This document shows, piece after piece, positions 10,211 to 22,053 of a stretch of DNA of 64,000 nucleotides. The stretch lies in assembly GCA_013115135.1 (NCBI GenBank), contig JABANP010000001.1:1-64000 (forward strand). The letters are read 5' to 3'. Both the position numbers and the translations under genes were made by a program. This stretch comes from Perkinsus olseni (lineage: Eukaryota > Perkinsozoa > Perkinsida > Perkinsidae). Below the pieces are notes generated by a model. It made no database searches, was not told the DNA's origin, and was given only the letters and a program-made list of their open reading frames with translations. Every line of letters begins with the position of its first letter. Position 1 is the first letter of the stretch.

Positions 10211-11502
10211 GTATGCCACTAGGAATAATAACTGTCGATAAACTCCCGCCAGCCTGGTCACCGAACCTACAAGGGAGTATCTCCGGACTTTTCTCCCGGT
10301 AGCTTCGCTTGCTCATTATCGGCTGATAGACTTTTCCGACGCACTTGAGGTCGTTGTGCTTCTAGACTGTCATGAAGAGAGGAATTATTCCCTTTGCACC
10401 GTCGATAACACTTTTAAAAATGCCCAGCTCAGTTTACACCCTAGTGATTCAAATTCCCATCGAAAGTGAGAGCACCAGTTGCTGAACAGCTACGGTGCCC
10501 ACTTACTCGTTCCAAGTGAGTCGCCCGAGATAGTATGACGACAAGACGCCATTTCTGGTGCCTCTGCGGCAGGTCACCTGCTCTCGCGGGGTCCGCACCG
10601 TCCGAACGATTTGTCACCGAAGAGGGCCTCCGAAAACGAATCAGTTGCAGATTAGCTCAGCAGCAACTCAATGCAGCTGGCCACCTCAGATCAGCTTAAT
10701 TAAACTTAATAGACGCAGAAAGGGCACTGGCGCATCGCTAATAGCGATAGTCTATCGCCGCACGAGGGGACCAACCCGCGGATCAGACGGGTCGATATGG
10801 CCGGATATATGGAGTCTCCATAATGGAGAATGACCATTGGTCATTGACCAAGGTGGATGATGACCGCGAGGATTGATAACAATACTTTATAGGCAATAAA
10901 TAGGGGAGCCGTACCCTGCCGGTCATCTGTCAGGCAGACGGGGACGAGATAATCGAAGAGCGGGTCTTCGAAAGCCAACAGAAGCGTTATCTGTCATCAA
11001 CTGTGAATGCAGTTGTTTGTGCATTCGATCGGAAAACGTCCAAGAATCGTCATCTCCTGTCTTGATAATGAAATGACAGTAACCTTCATGATTCCTGGCA
11101 TAGTTCATGCAGTTGTTCGTGCATGGGACAGTGGCATTGGACCCCAACCCGAATACCAGTGTCGGCATGATGGTAATCCTCCCAGAGGATTCCTCTGGCA
11201 AAGGAAAGTCTGCATGTCGCACCGATGTCGCCGCTACGAAGATCGAATTTAATCAGACCGGTCGTGTTGGCAGCCTTCTAGCTTGACCCTTGATATCTCT
11301 TGTGAGCTTGTCGTAGTACACTTGCGAGACGTACAACAAGTGGCCGGGTTGTGCCATCGAGAATCCAACCTTTCATCTGCTGTCTTAGCTTAGCGTAGCT
11401 TCTTATCGGAGCAAGATAGGACCAGCGATATAGACATTACGGGATCAGGCTAAGGACGATGGATCCGTTATCCACTTTCCCAGATGTGCTGCAACTGCTT
11501 CA
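10211..11502. other. No confident gene
   Basis: A plus-strand stretch near 10612-10705 reads FVTEEGLRKRISCRLAQQQL and may be an old exon. The minus frame 10923-11222 contains a short Cys-containing segment (VPCTNNCMNYARNHEGYC). Neither has a start, signal peptide or splice context I can defend. Confidence 0.4.
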
Positions 11503-12022
11503 TTAGAGAAGGCAAGTTAGCATCGCCTGTATACGGGCCAACTCCTTGTGTGCTGACAAGAGCTTGTGAAGCCGGAGGAGGAGGAGACTGATCCTACAAC
11601 AGCCCGAACGTGAGGTCGATCGCTGGATTCCTGGCAACCGATGTCCTTCCGTTATGCTGGAAGATCTTAGCTGCGACGCCAATGGCGTCACGCGTCCTCG
11701 TTTTTGATGATTTTCAGTGGTTTTCTGGGCGTACAAGGCTGCTCACATGCGTAACATCTACCGGCCACGCAGCTGCACGGTTTACCAGTCGAATTTTCGA
11801 ACCACTGCTTCCTGACGAAAAAGAAATAGTCCGACTCAGTGTTGATAAGAACGTCCTCAACCTAAAGCGGTTCAGCTTCCATTGGATAGAATGATCCGAA
11901 AGTCGTACGGGAGGCAACTCTGCGTAGGTCAAGTCGAGACTCATGACCTGCTCCATAGCAACTCGGAGTAGAACTTTGGCGACGACATTGAACCCGGTTA
12001 AGATTCGGTTCATCGCAGCCAT
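11503..12022 (-). CDS. Hypothetical protein, two or more exons
   Basis: The minus strand starts MAAMNRILTGFNVVAKVLL at 12022, continues VMSLDLTYAELPPVRLSD and ends near a GTTGAG donor after LNRFR (about 11870). A second open segment (11736-11503, SLLLLRLHKLLSAHKELA) could be a later exon. The N-terminus is hydrophobic enough for a weak signal or membrane segment. Not recognised. Confidence 0.3.
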
Positions 12023-12807
12023 GAATGTTCGAGAGTACTGATACCGAGAATGCGTTGGTGCGAGGCCAGAAGTCTTCTGGTAGATGATTCCGGACTACGC
12101 TGGTATGTCCCGTCGCTTTCAGCTAGTGCCGTGGAACCCGCGCATAAGCAAGCATACGCCCGCTCAGCCAACACGACGAGAACCTGACGTAACCTGGGAT
12201 AGATGACTCTACTCTGTTCGACCTGTTCGAGTCAGCGACCATCCTGTGTATGCGTGTATCGCTAACACCCCATTCCCCCCGGACAACGTTTAGAAGAGAG
12301 GCTTTACACTCCTTCCTGCGTTGGCTACGAGCGACAACGGACAAGCTACAGCTCCTACCGTAGTCGCGTGGGCGTCACACCGGGACGCGCGTCGAGCTTT
12401 GCGCTTGCGTGCAAGATAAAAGTAAACTCATAATATTTGAGTCACTTGGAGTTTATAGGAGGTCACTTGTGGAATAAGCCCTTGATAGTGTGCTAGACAT
12501 AGTCCAATAGACCTAGACGCGAGTCCTGCCTCATCATTCGAACATCATCAGAGTCCGCCTTTCGCCGTCCGAAAATGCAAGTAATGCACGAAAGTAGCAT
12601 TTTGATTTCGAAGGGCGCGGACCGCGTCACGCGGTGGTTTCCGATGTAAAAGATATTCGACTGGGAGCTCTCTCTCTTTAGCGTGTCAACAGAATGTTTG
12701 TACAGCCTATCAGGGCTGCCAGCGCAGCCGAGGAATTCGCTCTCATCTGGAGTGCGTACCGGTCGATGTCCTCTGTCCCTTGCTCGTGCATAGCTGGGCT
12801 ACGCTAG
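12023..12807. other. No confident gene
   Basis: Only short frames; several short inverted repeats around 12,550-12,640. Nothing I can assign. Confidence 0.4.
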
Positions 12808-13332
12808 GTGATGCACTATAACGTGTATGAGCCTATCCGAGATGCTCGTAGGTTTTCTGGAGTGCTCTTACGCCCAATTCTTTGCTCGCAACGGTGTAAG
12901 AACGATGCGCATTGTGCCAAAGGGCGTCCGTCCAGTCGAGTTCTTCCTTCCACCCTAATTAGCATGCCATTGGCGAGCGGGCCCTTGCCGCCCCGGCAGC
13001 GTGAGATACGGAAACCGCCGAAAATGTATCAGGAACCAGGTGCGTTAATAACCCATGCCAGAGGATGCAATCCTCGTCGGCATACAGTCGAGAGAGCCGC
13101 CCTGTCGCAACCTGTGAACGTCTTCTCAGAAACCCACGTCTCTCCCATCCCGACTTCGACTGCGGATATTCACTATTGGCATCGCTTGAACTTCGTAAGT
13201 CCCCGAACAGCTCGCGTTATCGCAGATCATAGCCTAGAAGTGGCGATCATTGTCGCGCCCAACGCCTCAGGTCCCGAAGTCGCCACCTCAACGGGTTGGA
13301 CGGTCACCAGTACGGACGAGGTGAGTGCTTAG
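12808..13332 (+). CDS. Unassigned 174-codon ORF
   Basis: A long open frame for this window, ending with TSTDE followed by GTGAGT, a good donor, so it may be the first exon of the gene that follows. It has two Cys in LCSQRCKNDAHC, and otherwise a Pro/Ser/Thr-rich composition. No signal peptide and no known domain. The frame length alone is modest evidence; the start codon is arbitrary. Confidence 0.3.
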   Translation: MMHYNVYEPIRDARRFSGVLLRPILCSQRCKNDAHCAKGRPSSRVLPSTLISMPLASGPLPPRQREIRKPPKMYQEPGALITHARGCNPRRHTVERAALSQPVNVFSETHVSPIPTSTADIHYWHRLNFVSPRTARVIADHSLEVAIIVAPNASGPEVATSTGWTVTSTDEVSA

Positions 13333-13387
13333 AAGGTTTTTGTAATCACCTCGTGACTCATGAGCCCTGCGGCCCTAGCGGCTTGAG

Positions 13388-16300
13388 ATGCCCGCAGCTT
13401 TAGCGGGACTTAGTCCATACTTAGTCCAGACTCTAGGCTCCCGCTTTTGCAGGCCAGCGCCTACGACGGCCAAGTCTCCTCAGCCGAGGCCTCTAGCGCA
13501 TGATGCACGGGAAATCGTGCCTGACCCGTTACGTAAGCCTTCAACTTCTCTCGTTCGCCCACTTGGGATGAGCGCCTCGAGCTGGGACTACCGTGCTATT
13601 TCAGCTCCGAGGTCCCCACCCACTCCACCTCGCATGTTCGGTCCCAGTGACTTCATTCGGAATCATCTCTGCCCGGATAGACGAGACCCTCTACCACTTT
13701 CCGGAGGTGACCAACAGGGCGTCGGCGAGCGCCGGAAATCTCCCATTTGACGTTGCGGGTCCCGATGTGGCCGCTGGACAGCTCGGCTCAGGTGGATCGC
13801 GCTCCCGGTCTCGAACGCCTGAGGTTCGGAGGGACATGGCCCGCCGCGAGAGGTATATTCCGAGACAAAGTGAGACGTCGGTCGGCTCAGATCGAAGGGT
13901 TGCCATAGCTTACGCGTGTCAGCGCCACCCTCCCCTGCCCGAGCTGAGCGCGATACGGGCCTCTACACAAAGTGGATCGCCAGAGAGATGCTCACAGTTC
14001 AAGCCCTTGGAGCGGGAAGTGTACGGCCTTTGACTCAGCGTGGCCTCGGGACACTTCGCTATGTCTTAGAGCCGCTATGGAGGAGGCTCTTGCGAAGGAC
14101 TTTGCCGTGGCCGAACGGAACGAGGCTCAACTTAGAGATCTGGAGCGAGCTCCGGTCAGGCCCGATCCGAGACTCCATGATGCTGAGAGGCTGTCGGAGG
14201 TCATCGTTGCCATCTGTGCTTACAAGTGATTCTGCACCGATCTGATACCATCTTTCGCCCTACTCTCCCGTAGATACTTCTCACCGTCACTCGACGCTGT
14301 GGCCTTCAACACAGTGGTGGCCAGCTTGCTGCGAGAGTGTCGTGGTATAGACCCTCGAGTGGAGGCCATGTACCTCATCCACCCTGAGTTCAGTTCGACT
14401 CGCAAGTTGATTTACTGTATAGGTATCAGGCGGCAACTCGTAAAGGTGCCGGCCAGGCCCACGGATCTGAGGTGAGCGCTCGATGTGTCCCTTCATACAG
14501 GTAAGGGTACCGGCATTAGGTTACACGGACATCTGGAGAGTCCCCGGTCCGAACCGCGGAGGCGCCAGTTCTTAGAGCAGCATTGAAGGTGATCGATGAG
14601 GAGGCTGCCCGGAGTAGGGCCACTGAGTTCCATCTGGTGGTCGTCAGGGAGCTTGTCAGGTTCCAACATTCGAGCTGCGTTAGAGAACGGCTTTGCTGTT
14701 GTGATGAAGAGGAAGGTGATCGTGCTCTCACGACGACTGCTGCTTCTAGGTGGCACCACGCTCAGGTTCATGTTCGAGTGGTTGAGGAGATCGACCCAGC
14801 TGGGGGACCTCCTAAACGCCATGTTCATTTCTCGGTGAGTGCCTGAGGGATCCTTGCTCCGTTCCGCTGATCTTCCTTCCCAAGGCCCCCGACCTGGACG
14901 AGAAGGCTGCTATGGAGGCCATCTCAAGCGCGATGGAACAGGGCCAGGCCCACCCTGAGCATGAAGTGCGCCATCTCCTCAAGATGTACTACCACCGTAG
15001 TGGCGGTTTGGAAAGTTGACAGCTCGGGAGCCCGATCCTGCGTCCGCGACAGCGTTTTCGTCTCGTAGGTGCACATTAACGCATCTGAACGACAGTCCGA
15101 TAGCGGTAGCCTCTGACACCGCTCCGTCGGCAGCCAATCCACACCCACCTACTGAGAGGCTTGGGCCACACCCACCTGAGAGGCTTGGCCCACACCCACC
15201 TGAGAGGCTTGGCCCACACCCACCTGAGAGGCTTGGCCCACACCCACCTGCTGAGGGGCTTTGCCCACACCCACCTGAGAGGCTTGGCCCACACCCACCT
15301 GCTGAGGGGCTTGGCCCACACCCACCTACTGAGAGGCTTGGCCCACATCCACCTGAGAGGCTTGGCCCACATCCACCTGCTGAGGGGCTTGGCCCACACC
15401 CACCTACTGAGAGACTTGGCCCACATCCACCAGCTGAGGGGCTTGGGCCACACCCACCTGTTGAGAGGCTTGGCCCACACCCACCTACTGAGAGACTTGG
15501 CCCACATCCACCAGCTGAGGGGCTTGGGCCACACCCACCTGTTGAGAGGCTTGGCCCACACCCACCTACTGAGAGGCTTGGCCCACATCCACCTGAGAGG
15601 CTTGGCCCACACCCACCTACTGAGAAGCTTGACCCAGTTGCACCTGCTGAGAGGCTTGGACCACACCCACCTGAGAGGCTTGGACCACACCCACCTGAGA
15701 GGCTTGGACCAACTGCACAGCATCACGAGGCGGTGGGGTCACCAAGCCCAGCTGGCAACTCGGCACTACCTGCGGTCAGTCCCTCGACGGGCCCTCCTCT
15801 GATGCATGGCAAGCATGTGGAGGAGGCTGCGCATCATCATCCACCCCATAGTCCATCACCGACTCCGGTCCTTGGAGGCACAGGCGCATTCAGACGGGCG
15901 TCCGCGAGGACTGTGACCCGTGGTGGAGGACCGGCTCCGACCCAAGGAGAGGCGATCCCTCGACAAGCCGGCCCAGTGGGCTTCGGAAGAGCCGGGAACC
16001 CGTCAGCTCCACACGCGAACCCAATTGGATCCGAAGAGGGAGCAGCCCCTCCCGCCCAAGCGATGTTTGGTCGCAGGCCCAGTGCCGCATCTATGGGGCC
16101 TCCGGAGCAGGTGGTCCATGTCGAGCACCATAGAGGGGAGGAAGGCGGGGTTGTCACCACCACCGACATGCACCCTCACCTCCGTAACGATGTGCATCTG
16201 TATCGTAAATTAGAGGTTTTCGGCAACCCCGCCCAACCTGAGGATGGCGACTATGAAAAGGCACTGGTATGGCCTCAGGTGTACCGGTATCCCGAAGCTC

Positions 16301-17479
16301 AGCCTCCTCCGGTAATGATCATCACTTGCTTGGAGTGAGGCCACGCCTGTTCCGAGTCAGGTTATCGAATCCCCCAGAGGCCGTGGTCATCCGCCACCAA
16401 CCCCTCCGACGCAGGCCCAGTCGGCCGATCACAGCGGATCCGAAAGGAGCTACGCACCCAGGGTCAGTGTCTCGGCCGTGCGCTCTGTGATTCTGTCCGT
16501 CCTCAGGCCTCGGTAGTGCGCCCCAGGCCTCCGTTGCCCGAGTCTAGACGAGCAAGTCGGCATTCTCGGCCCTCGAGCTCCATTCAGTCTGAGATGGGCG
16601 CTCCTGAAACCACAGGGTCATCCGCCGTGGAGGTGGGTCACCGGTTAGCGTCACCGATGGGGCCACCTCAATGCTCTTCTTCCTGTGCTCTCAGGTGCAG
16701 CCAGCACCTCCGTCACTTGGCGCGGAGCCTGTTGCCAGTGTGGAGGAAGGACCACCCGAGATTGGGAAGGGTGGGAGAGGCGCTGCATTCGCGGGAAGTC
16801 GAGGCTCCGATCACGAGGCGCCCTCTTTTACGGAAGCGAGGAAGTCCCGGGACCGTCGCCTACATCCCAAGCACGGCCCTGTGGAGGGTAAGCGTCCTGA
16901 TAGCCATACAAGAGGGGTTCATGCATTCATCCAGGTCCGCAAGGCCAGCGTGTGATACATATGATGAGGCATGACGTCGAGGAGGTCACTGGGGTGAGTA
17001 GTACGCCCTAGGACTGAGCTCTAGCTAGGGAGACGCTAGGCGTTTTGCGGCACTCGCGTGTTCGTTGCTTTGATTAACAAACTCGATGGCTAGAAGAAGT
17101 CTGGGCTAAAGAAGTTTCTCGTTTTGTGCAGATTGGCGACATCTGGTCGAGTGACTCCTCTCTGAGCGACGATGCCGAGGCTGAGTTGGCCAAGAAGGGC
17201 TTTCGGGCACAAGCTGAAGCCGAAAAAGGTGGGTCAGGGTCTCCTTATTGGTACCGAGGTAGATCCCGGTCTTCGTCTTAGGCTCTCGGGATTGGTCAAA
17301 GCGTGACCTCTGTCGGGCAAAGTCGTCGGTGGAGCGGTCGACGAGCCTCAGCGAATGTTGTCGTCCGGCGAAGCTCAGTGGCGTCTGATTCTTCATCGGC
17401 GATATGGGGAAGACAGTCCGTATCCTAGGTTGGCCCGTAGCCGACATGGTGTTCACTCTCATGCCTTTGGCACGTCGTA
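13388..17479 (+). CDS. Large Pro/Glu-rich repeat protein, many exons
   Basis: Exons with consistent splice phase include: 13.6-13.9 kb (GSGGSRSRSRTPEVRRD); about 14075-14220 (EEALAKDFAVAERNEAQL); about 14276-14472 (FSPSLDAVAFNTVVASLL, ending PARPTDLR before GTGAGC); about 14520-14834 (KVIDEEAARSRATEFHLV, ending HVHFS before GTGAGT); about 14890-15016 (APDLDEKAAMEAISSAM); then the repeat exon at 15.1-16.3 kb. It continues at 16.7 kb (GAEPVASVEEGPPEIGKG), 16.94 kb (GPQGQRVIHMMRHDVEEV), 17.13 kb (IGDIWSSDSSLSDDAEAE) and ends near 17479 (YGEDSPYPRLARSRHG, then stop). The order suggests a helical N-terminal region, a long Pro-rich repeat linker and an acidic C-terminal region. No enzyme domain seen. 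A fragment of a paralogous exon lies at 5.2 kb. The start is uncertain and could include 12808-13332. Confidence 0.45.
15136..15715 (+). repeat. GPHPP minisatellite in coding sequence
   Basis: About 22 units of 24 or 27 bases encode GPHPPERL, GPHPPTERL, GPHPPAEGL or GPHPPVERL. All units are multiples of three, and no stop occurs in several other frames through the array, including one on the minus strand. The flanking frame (plus, open 15016-16338) extends well beyond the array, which supports this as the true frame. Confidence 0.9.
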
Positions 17480-17598
17480 GAAGTCTTGTTGGCTAGTCTG
17501 ATTCAGTGTTGCGCAAGTGAATGGGGCGGAGACGGCTCGACGAGATACGCGCGGAAACACTCAGAACTTTCGAGTCAAAAGTCGCTCAACTCTGAACC

Positions 17599-20500
17599 AT
17601 GCGGCTTCTTCCTTCTGTGGTTCTCCTCTTCTTCGGTAACCTCGTGATCGGACGAAGCAAACAGCGAGTGAAGACAATCGCTGGCCTGAACTGCGAAGGG
17701 GAAGGGGAGTACCTAACTCTGTGGCCAATATTCCGACGGCTCCATAAAGCCCATGGTAGCGAGCTTGTGACCTTGCTGACCACTGGTGGGTCTTCGCAGG
17801 GCCGGGTGATCGCACGACCATCGCCGTCGCCGCGCAAGTGTGGGAGTCGATTTGTACGGCCGTGGTCGATGAGGACGTCTGCGAACGGTTGGGGCTCGAT
17901 GATGACCAGATGGTCCCAGAACAGATACGCAACATGTGAGCCACAGACTGGGCCCTGAGGAATCAGCTATCATTGCCTAGATTCCTGAACCAGCTGCGGA
18001 TACTAAAGCCATTCGCGACCACCGGCGAGTTCCCGAGAGAGCCACTGACAGATTTCACCTGCATGTAGGAGAACACAATTGGGTTGTACAGCTGTAGGTG
18101 GTGTGAAGGTACGGGACCTTAGTGGTGCTGTGGGAGATAATGGTAGGGGCGGAGAAGGGTTACCTGCCTATGGACTATGGTCAGAGAATCGCTAAGTAGC
18201 GCCGCTGGCCACGTATAACACTTCCAGCGTTCAACTGTAGCGCGCCTCTACAGAAGCTATACTCGCCTAGCCACATGTATGACCATGTGCCCCACGCAGT
18301 GGCCGTCGCCTCCCTGGCAAGATGCGCTTCCAACCATCTTCTTCTGGGGTCGTTGCAGGTTCACCCTCGCAGTGATCGTCGAGGTTGTATTTGACGGTGG
18401 GGACTGGTCGCTAGATTTTATCGACTCGGCGACTGATTGGAACATCTCCACTGGGATGATTGTAGACCAAGCATCGAGGCTCATCCATGAGTGAGGGAAC
18501 CAACACGTCGAAAGTGCCCCTTCAAACACCCTGCAGGCGTTTAGACGGTCCCCCAGCGACCAGTATCGAGGAATGGCTTTTGCAGACGACGCCCCCGGAC
18601 TACGGCCCTCGAAGGCGACCTTGGCATGCGGACTATCCCGTCAATATGTGCTCAAAGAGACCGGCGAGCCCGAAGCTCGATGTAGGAGGTATCGTTTGTT
18701 CCGCACCAGCACGTTTACTTGTTTCGGACCCGTGGGCTTCACCGGGTGGAGGGCTACTGTGACTCGATAATCTGCTCATCTGTTCCCGATCGTTGCAGCA
18801 CACCCGGAGGCGGCCGGACCTCCGCCCCGTCTAGCCATCTTGGAGCGGCACGATGGTACTGCACTCGACATTGGAGCCTCGGCTAAGGCTGCTGTAGCTT
18901 CGGAATGGTCAATAGGGCCTCGTGAAGTTGTATCAAAGTAGCAGCCATTCTTCCCTCGAGGTTCTCATGCTGGTACTCGCCTTTCTAGATACTACTGGGT
19001 AAAGACAGTTAATTACAATGGGACTTCCGACTACCAGGAAATCTCCGAAAACCTGGTCACTGATCATCAGTGGATCGATGACTTGTTTCCCTCGATCAAG
19101 GCCGGCAAAGTAACATACAGCCAGTTCATCGAGGAGGCTGTCAGACCTTTCTACGAGGGCGATGAGTACCTCCGTGTGAGCCCTCCCTTTACGCTCCTGT
19201 CGAAGTAGAGCCTCAGGACCCGAACACACTGATAGTGTGTGGCGAGGAGTTCTTCGTTTGCCTTGGTCTGTGGCACGTGTCAAAGAGGCCCATGATACTC
19301 TTCACCAACATGTCCATTCTGCTACTCTTCTTTTTCAAACGCCAAGGTAGCCAGGAGCGTGAGCGTTCTCGAGGCGGGCGATGAACAAAACCCGCCAACA
19401 CGCCCGCAAGTTGCGTACAGCGAGTGCATTTCAGAGTTGTACTCCTCGTAGTCGAGCGGTAATCCTGATCGTATGCGTGATTCGAGGCGCAGCACACTCT
19501 GCCGTCTCAGATGACTTCGACTTATTCTGGGAGCTTTTCTACGAGGCCCTGAGCAGTCCATCGGTACGCATGGCTGTCATGTGCCGTATAACACAGGAGC
19601 AGATCTTGCATCAGACTGGAGTAGGCTCATTCTGGGACGAGTCGTTGCGGCATCGATCGCAGCAAGAAATTCCCTTCCGTTGCGCATGTCCTCAGGTCCG
19701 CGTCCCTTACGTCCCCTTCACAGCCCTTCATATCAACAATACGCATACCATGGGTCGGAAGGATGCCGCCATATTCTTCCGAAACAACTTGTTCCACCTC
19801 CGCAACTACCATCAAGTCACGCACGCCTTGTTACGCCGCAACTACGAGCTCGGCTATCCGGTACCGTGCTGGACGTCGCCTCGAGTCCTCAGTTATAGTC
19901 GGGAAGAAACCAGCTCGTTCGAACTGTATGTAGAATCTTATTCCTAAGTAGTGGCAAAGTAGAATCAGCGGAGGAAGGAACTAGCTAGGAGGCGCATATT
20001 AGATGCCCCTGCAGCACTTTCCTCGCTGCGAGATGGCCTACTGGGTTGCAGTATTCTCGCCGGCTGCCCGGTGGTGAAGGTACGAGTCTTCGACATGAAC
20101 GATTACGACACTCCCCTAGAGATGGCGGATCTTTGTGACTTCCGTGCTGTCATCATGCTGGCTTATATCCCGAATGCATTACGGCTAACAGACATGTGGG
20201 TCTTAGTCGCAGGATGGGCCCAGTAAAGCGGGCTGCTAGGTATGCAGCGCACGTCCCTATCTTCACTCCCGATGTGGTGACCTCCGGGCTGCGCCATGTG
20301 TGGATTAACAAGCCTTATACAGGTAGCCAGCAACAAACGCGTCGTCCAAGCCGTAGAGTATCCTCGCAGCCTGGCTCCTTGGTCGATTGAATCAGGCTGG
20401 TATGCTGATGCGGAGTGGACGGCGCGCGCCCCGGACACTGTGAGGGCAGCTGCCGGGCTGGGAAGTTATGGACACCAGTATTGATGGATGCAACCCTCCG

Positions 20501-21097
20501 GAAGTGAGCCGACTCGTCAAGATCGTGACTGGCTCTTGATTATGCGAGAAAGAGTGTCCGCGTGCGCGGACTATCTCCGTCATGAGAACGGAAATGCATC
20601 GGGAGGTTTCCGAGAGACCTACATGATACTCAAGTCTAGAGCCTCTTCAACCGCAGTCTGCAGGGCTGCTGCCTTAAAACTTTGTTGTTGCGATCGAGCC
20701 TGGTCAGATTGATATCTTCTCTCATACTGGCCCGGCAGCCGTGGTGCCTTTCGTTGGCCTGAATAACACGAGAGGACGACGGTGACCTCACCCGCACAAC
20801 TGCCGTAGAAAGCTGCGTTTTTGCAGATATTGGTGGCAAGCTACCGAGTGGTACTCAACGCCTGGCATCCAATGGTTTCGAGACATGGCCGATCTTATGG
20901 ACAAGTTGGAGTACTTGGACGTGGAAAAAGTGGGAGGGGCCGTTGCTCACCATCATCCACTGGAAGCTTCACGTGCCTCGAAGGTGCGCAATGTCATGCG
21001 TGGTCATATTGAGGAGACCAGGAACGTCACGCTCGGTTGGTGGAGAGCCGCATGCCGAGATGTTCCGCACGCCATGACGAAGTCTGTGACGGCATAG
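17599..21097 (+). CDS. Putative secretory-pathway glycosyltransferase
   Basis: Starts MRLLPSVVLLFFGNLVIG, a clear signal peptide or anchor. Exons in order: GEYLTLWPIFRRLHKAHG; DRTTIAVAAQVWESIC (about 17.80-17.94 kb); SLPRFLNQLRILKPF; FDGGDWSLDFIDSATDW; HQWIDDLFPSIKAGKVTY and FIEEAVRPFYEGDEYL (about 18.95-19.17 kb); PNTLIVCGEEFFVCLGLW; RKDAAIFFRNNLFHLRNY; MADLCDFRAVIMLAYIPNAL (about 20.1 kb); VPIFTPDVV; and YWWQATEWYSTPGIQWF with DLMDKLEYLDVEKV near the end. The pattern of an early CGE-FF motif, a late FRAVI...Y segment followed by P-I-F-P, and a terminal aromatic block before a W..L..KL region recalls GT-B-like glycosyltransferases of algae and oomycetes. That is inference from pattern, not a confirmed family. 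Exons between 19.4 and 19.7 kb and near 20.2 kb are uncertain, including one intron that would be only 17 nt. Confidence 0.4.
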
Positions 21098-21403
21098 CAA
21101 TTCATGTTTCCTCATGGACCGGAATTGCGCTCCGCAAAAGAAGTTGGTTGGTCAGTCGTAACGATCATCAGGTGGTATCAGCCTTCAACGTCGTCTTGAG
21201 TGTCACCACACCCGAACAGACCAAGCAGGCATCCCATCATGAAATCTTGATGGACTCCATATGCTACAGTTGGCCCGTGTCAAACGGCCCATCCGAACCA
21301 CTCTGCGAGCGCAGACCGTACAGTAGATTGTCCGGCGAATTCAAAGTGTCAACGTTCGCAGCCTGGAGAGCTCATCGGCCCCACGACGAACTATCAGTGA
21401 TGA

Positions 21404-21723
21404 TTGCCACCCGCGACTCCCGCAACCCGCAGGACCTTGAAGGTCCTGGCTGCGGCCACGAAGGATGTCTACGGTGAGGATCTCGCGGACGCTTCCTACG
21501 CTCGCCTCACCAGCCTTGAGTCTGAACGCTGGTGGGTGGAAGCTTGGGATTCGGGATGTCTTCAGGGGCCCACGTGGCGCCCCCAGTTATCGCGGTGCAT
21601 TGGGTTTTGTTACTGCCGCCATCTGATATCATCGCGTTAGCCGAGTTTCCCTACCCCCACGTCACCGAAGCCTTGGATTTTCACAGCAGACCTACCGTAT
21701 TCGTTGAGGGAAACTCTGACTGA
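21404..21723 (+). CDS. Coding-like exons of unknown gene
   Basis: Two overlapping frames look coding: DVYGEDLADASYARLTSLES with SERWWVEAWDSGCLQ (to about 21562), then in another frame VIAVHWVLLLPPSDIIALAE and FPYPHVTEALDFHSRP to the stop at 21723. They may be joined by a small intron or be a frameshifted remnant. They could also be 3' exons of the preceding gene. Function unknown. Confidence 0.3.
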
Positions 21724-22053
21724 GAACGCATCAGAATCCCAACTTGTAACGTGAGTGAATGAGAACGCAACCACGAGGCAGACCTCTGTTAAATCTATTG
21801 TCATTGCAGATGCCGGGGCGAAATCTCCTTTTGGCGGGCAACGAAGGGAGGACAGCTGAATGACTCCATTCTGAATGAGGGCTACAACATGAGGATGACG
21901 GAAAAAAGTACAGAACCGAGAATACGGCATCTCCGAGTGCCAGTCGAGAAGTGTCCCACCACTTCGCGGTTAATCCGGAACCGCTGAGGCGAAGCCTTAG
22001 AATGCCTCTACGCGCTCTTGTCGAGAGCAAAGGTCTTGGAGTTCAAGCTCTCA

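Noticed and set aside
15076..15726. 216-codon minus ORF and 213-codon plus ORF through the GPHPP array
   Set aside because: Both are by-products of a stop-free repeat whose unit length is a multiple of three. Only the plus frame 15016-16338 extends past the array and joins flanking exons.
18560..18640. FADD motif read as a reverse transcriptase active site
   Set aside because: The surrounding residues do not match RT domains 3-5, and the exon lies inside the secretory glycosyltransferase-like gene.
20100..20330. Resemblance to tyrosine recombinase boxes (DFRAVIMLAY...LRLTDM and GLRHVW)
   Set aside because: Attractive at first, but the flanking exons carry a signal peptide and GT-like blocks, the catalytic Arg/His/Tyr spacing does not fit, and no final Tyr motif is present.
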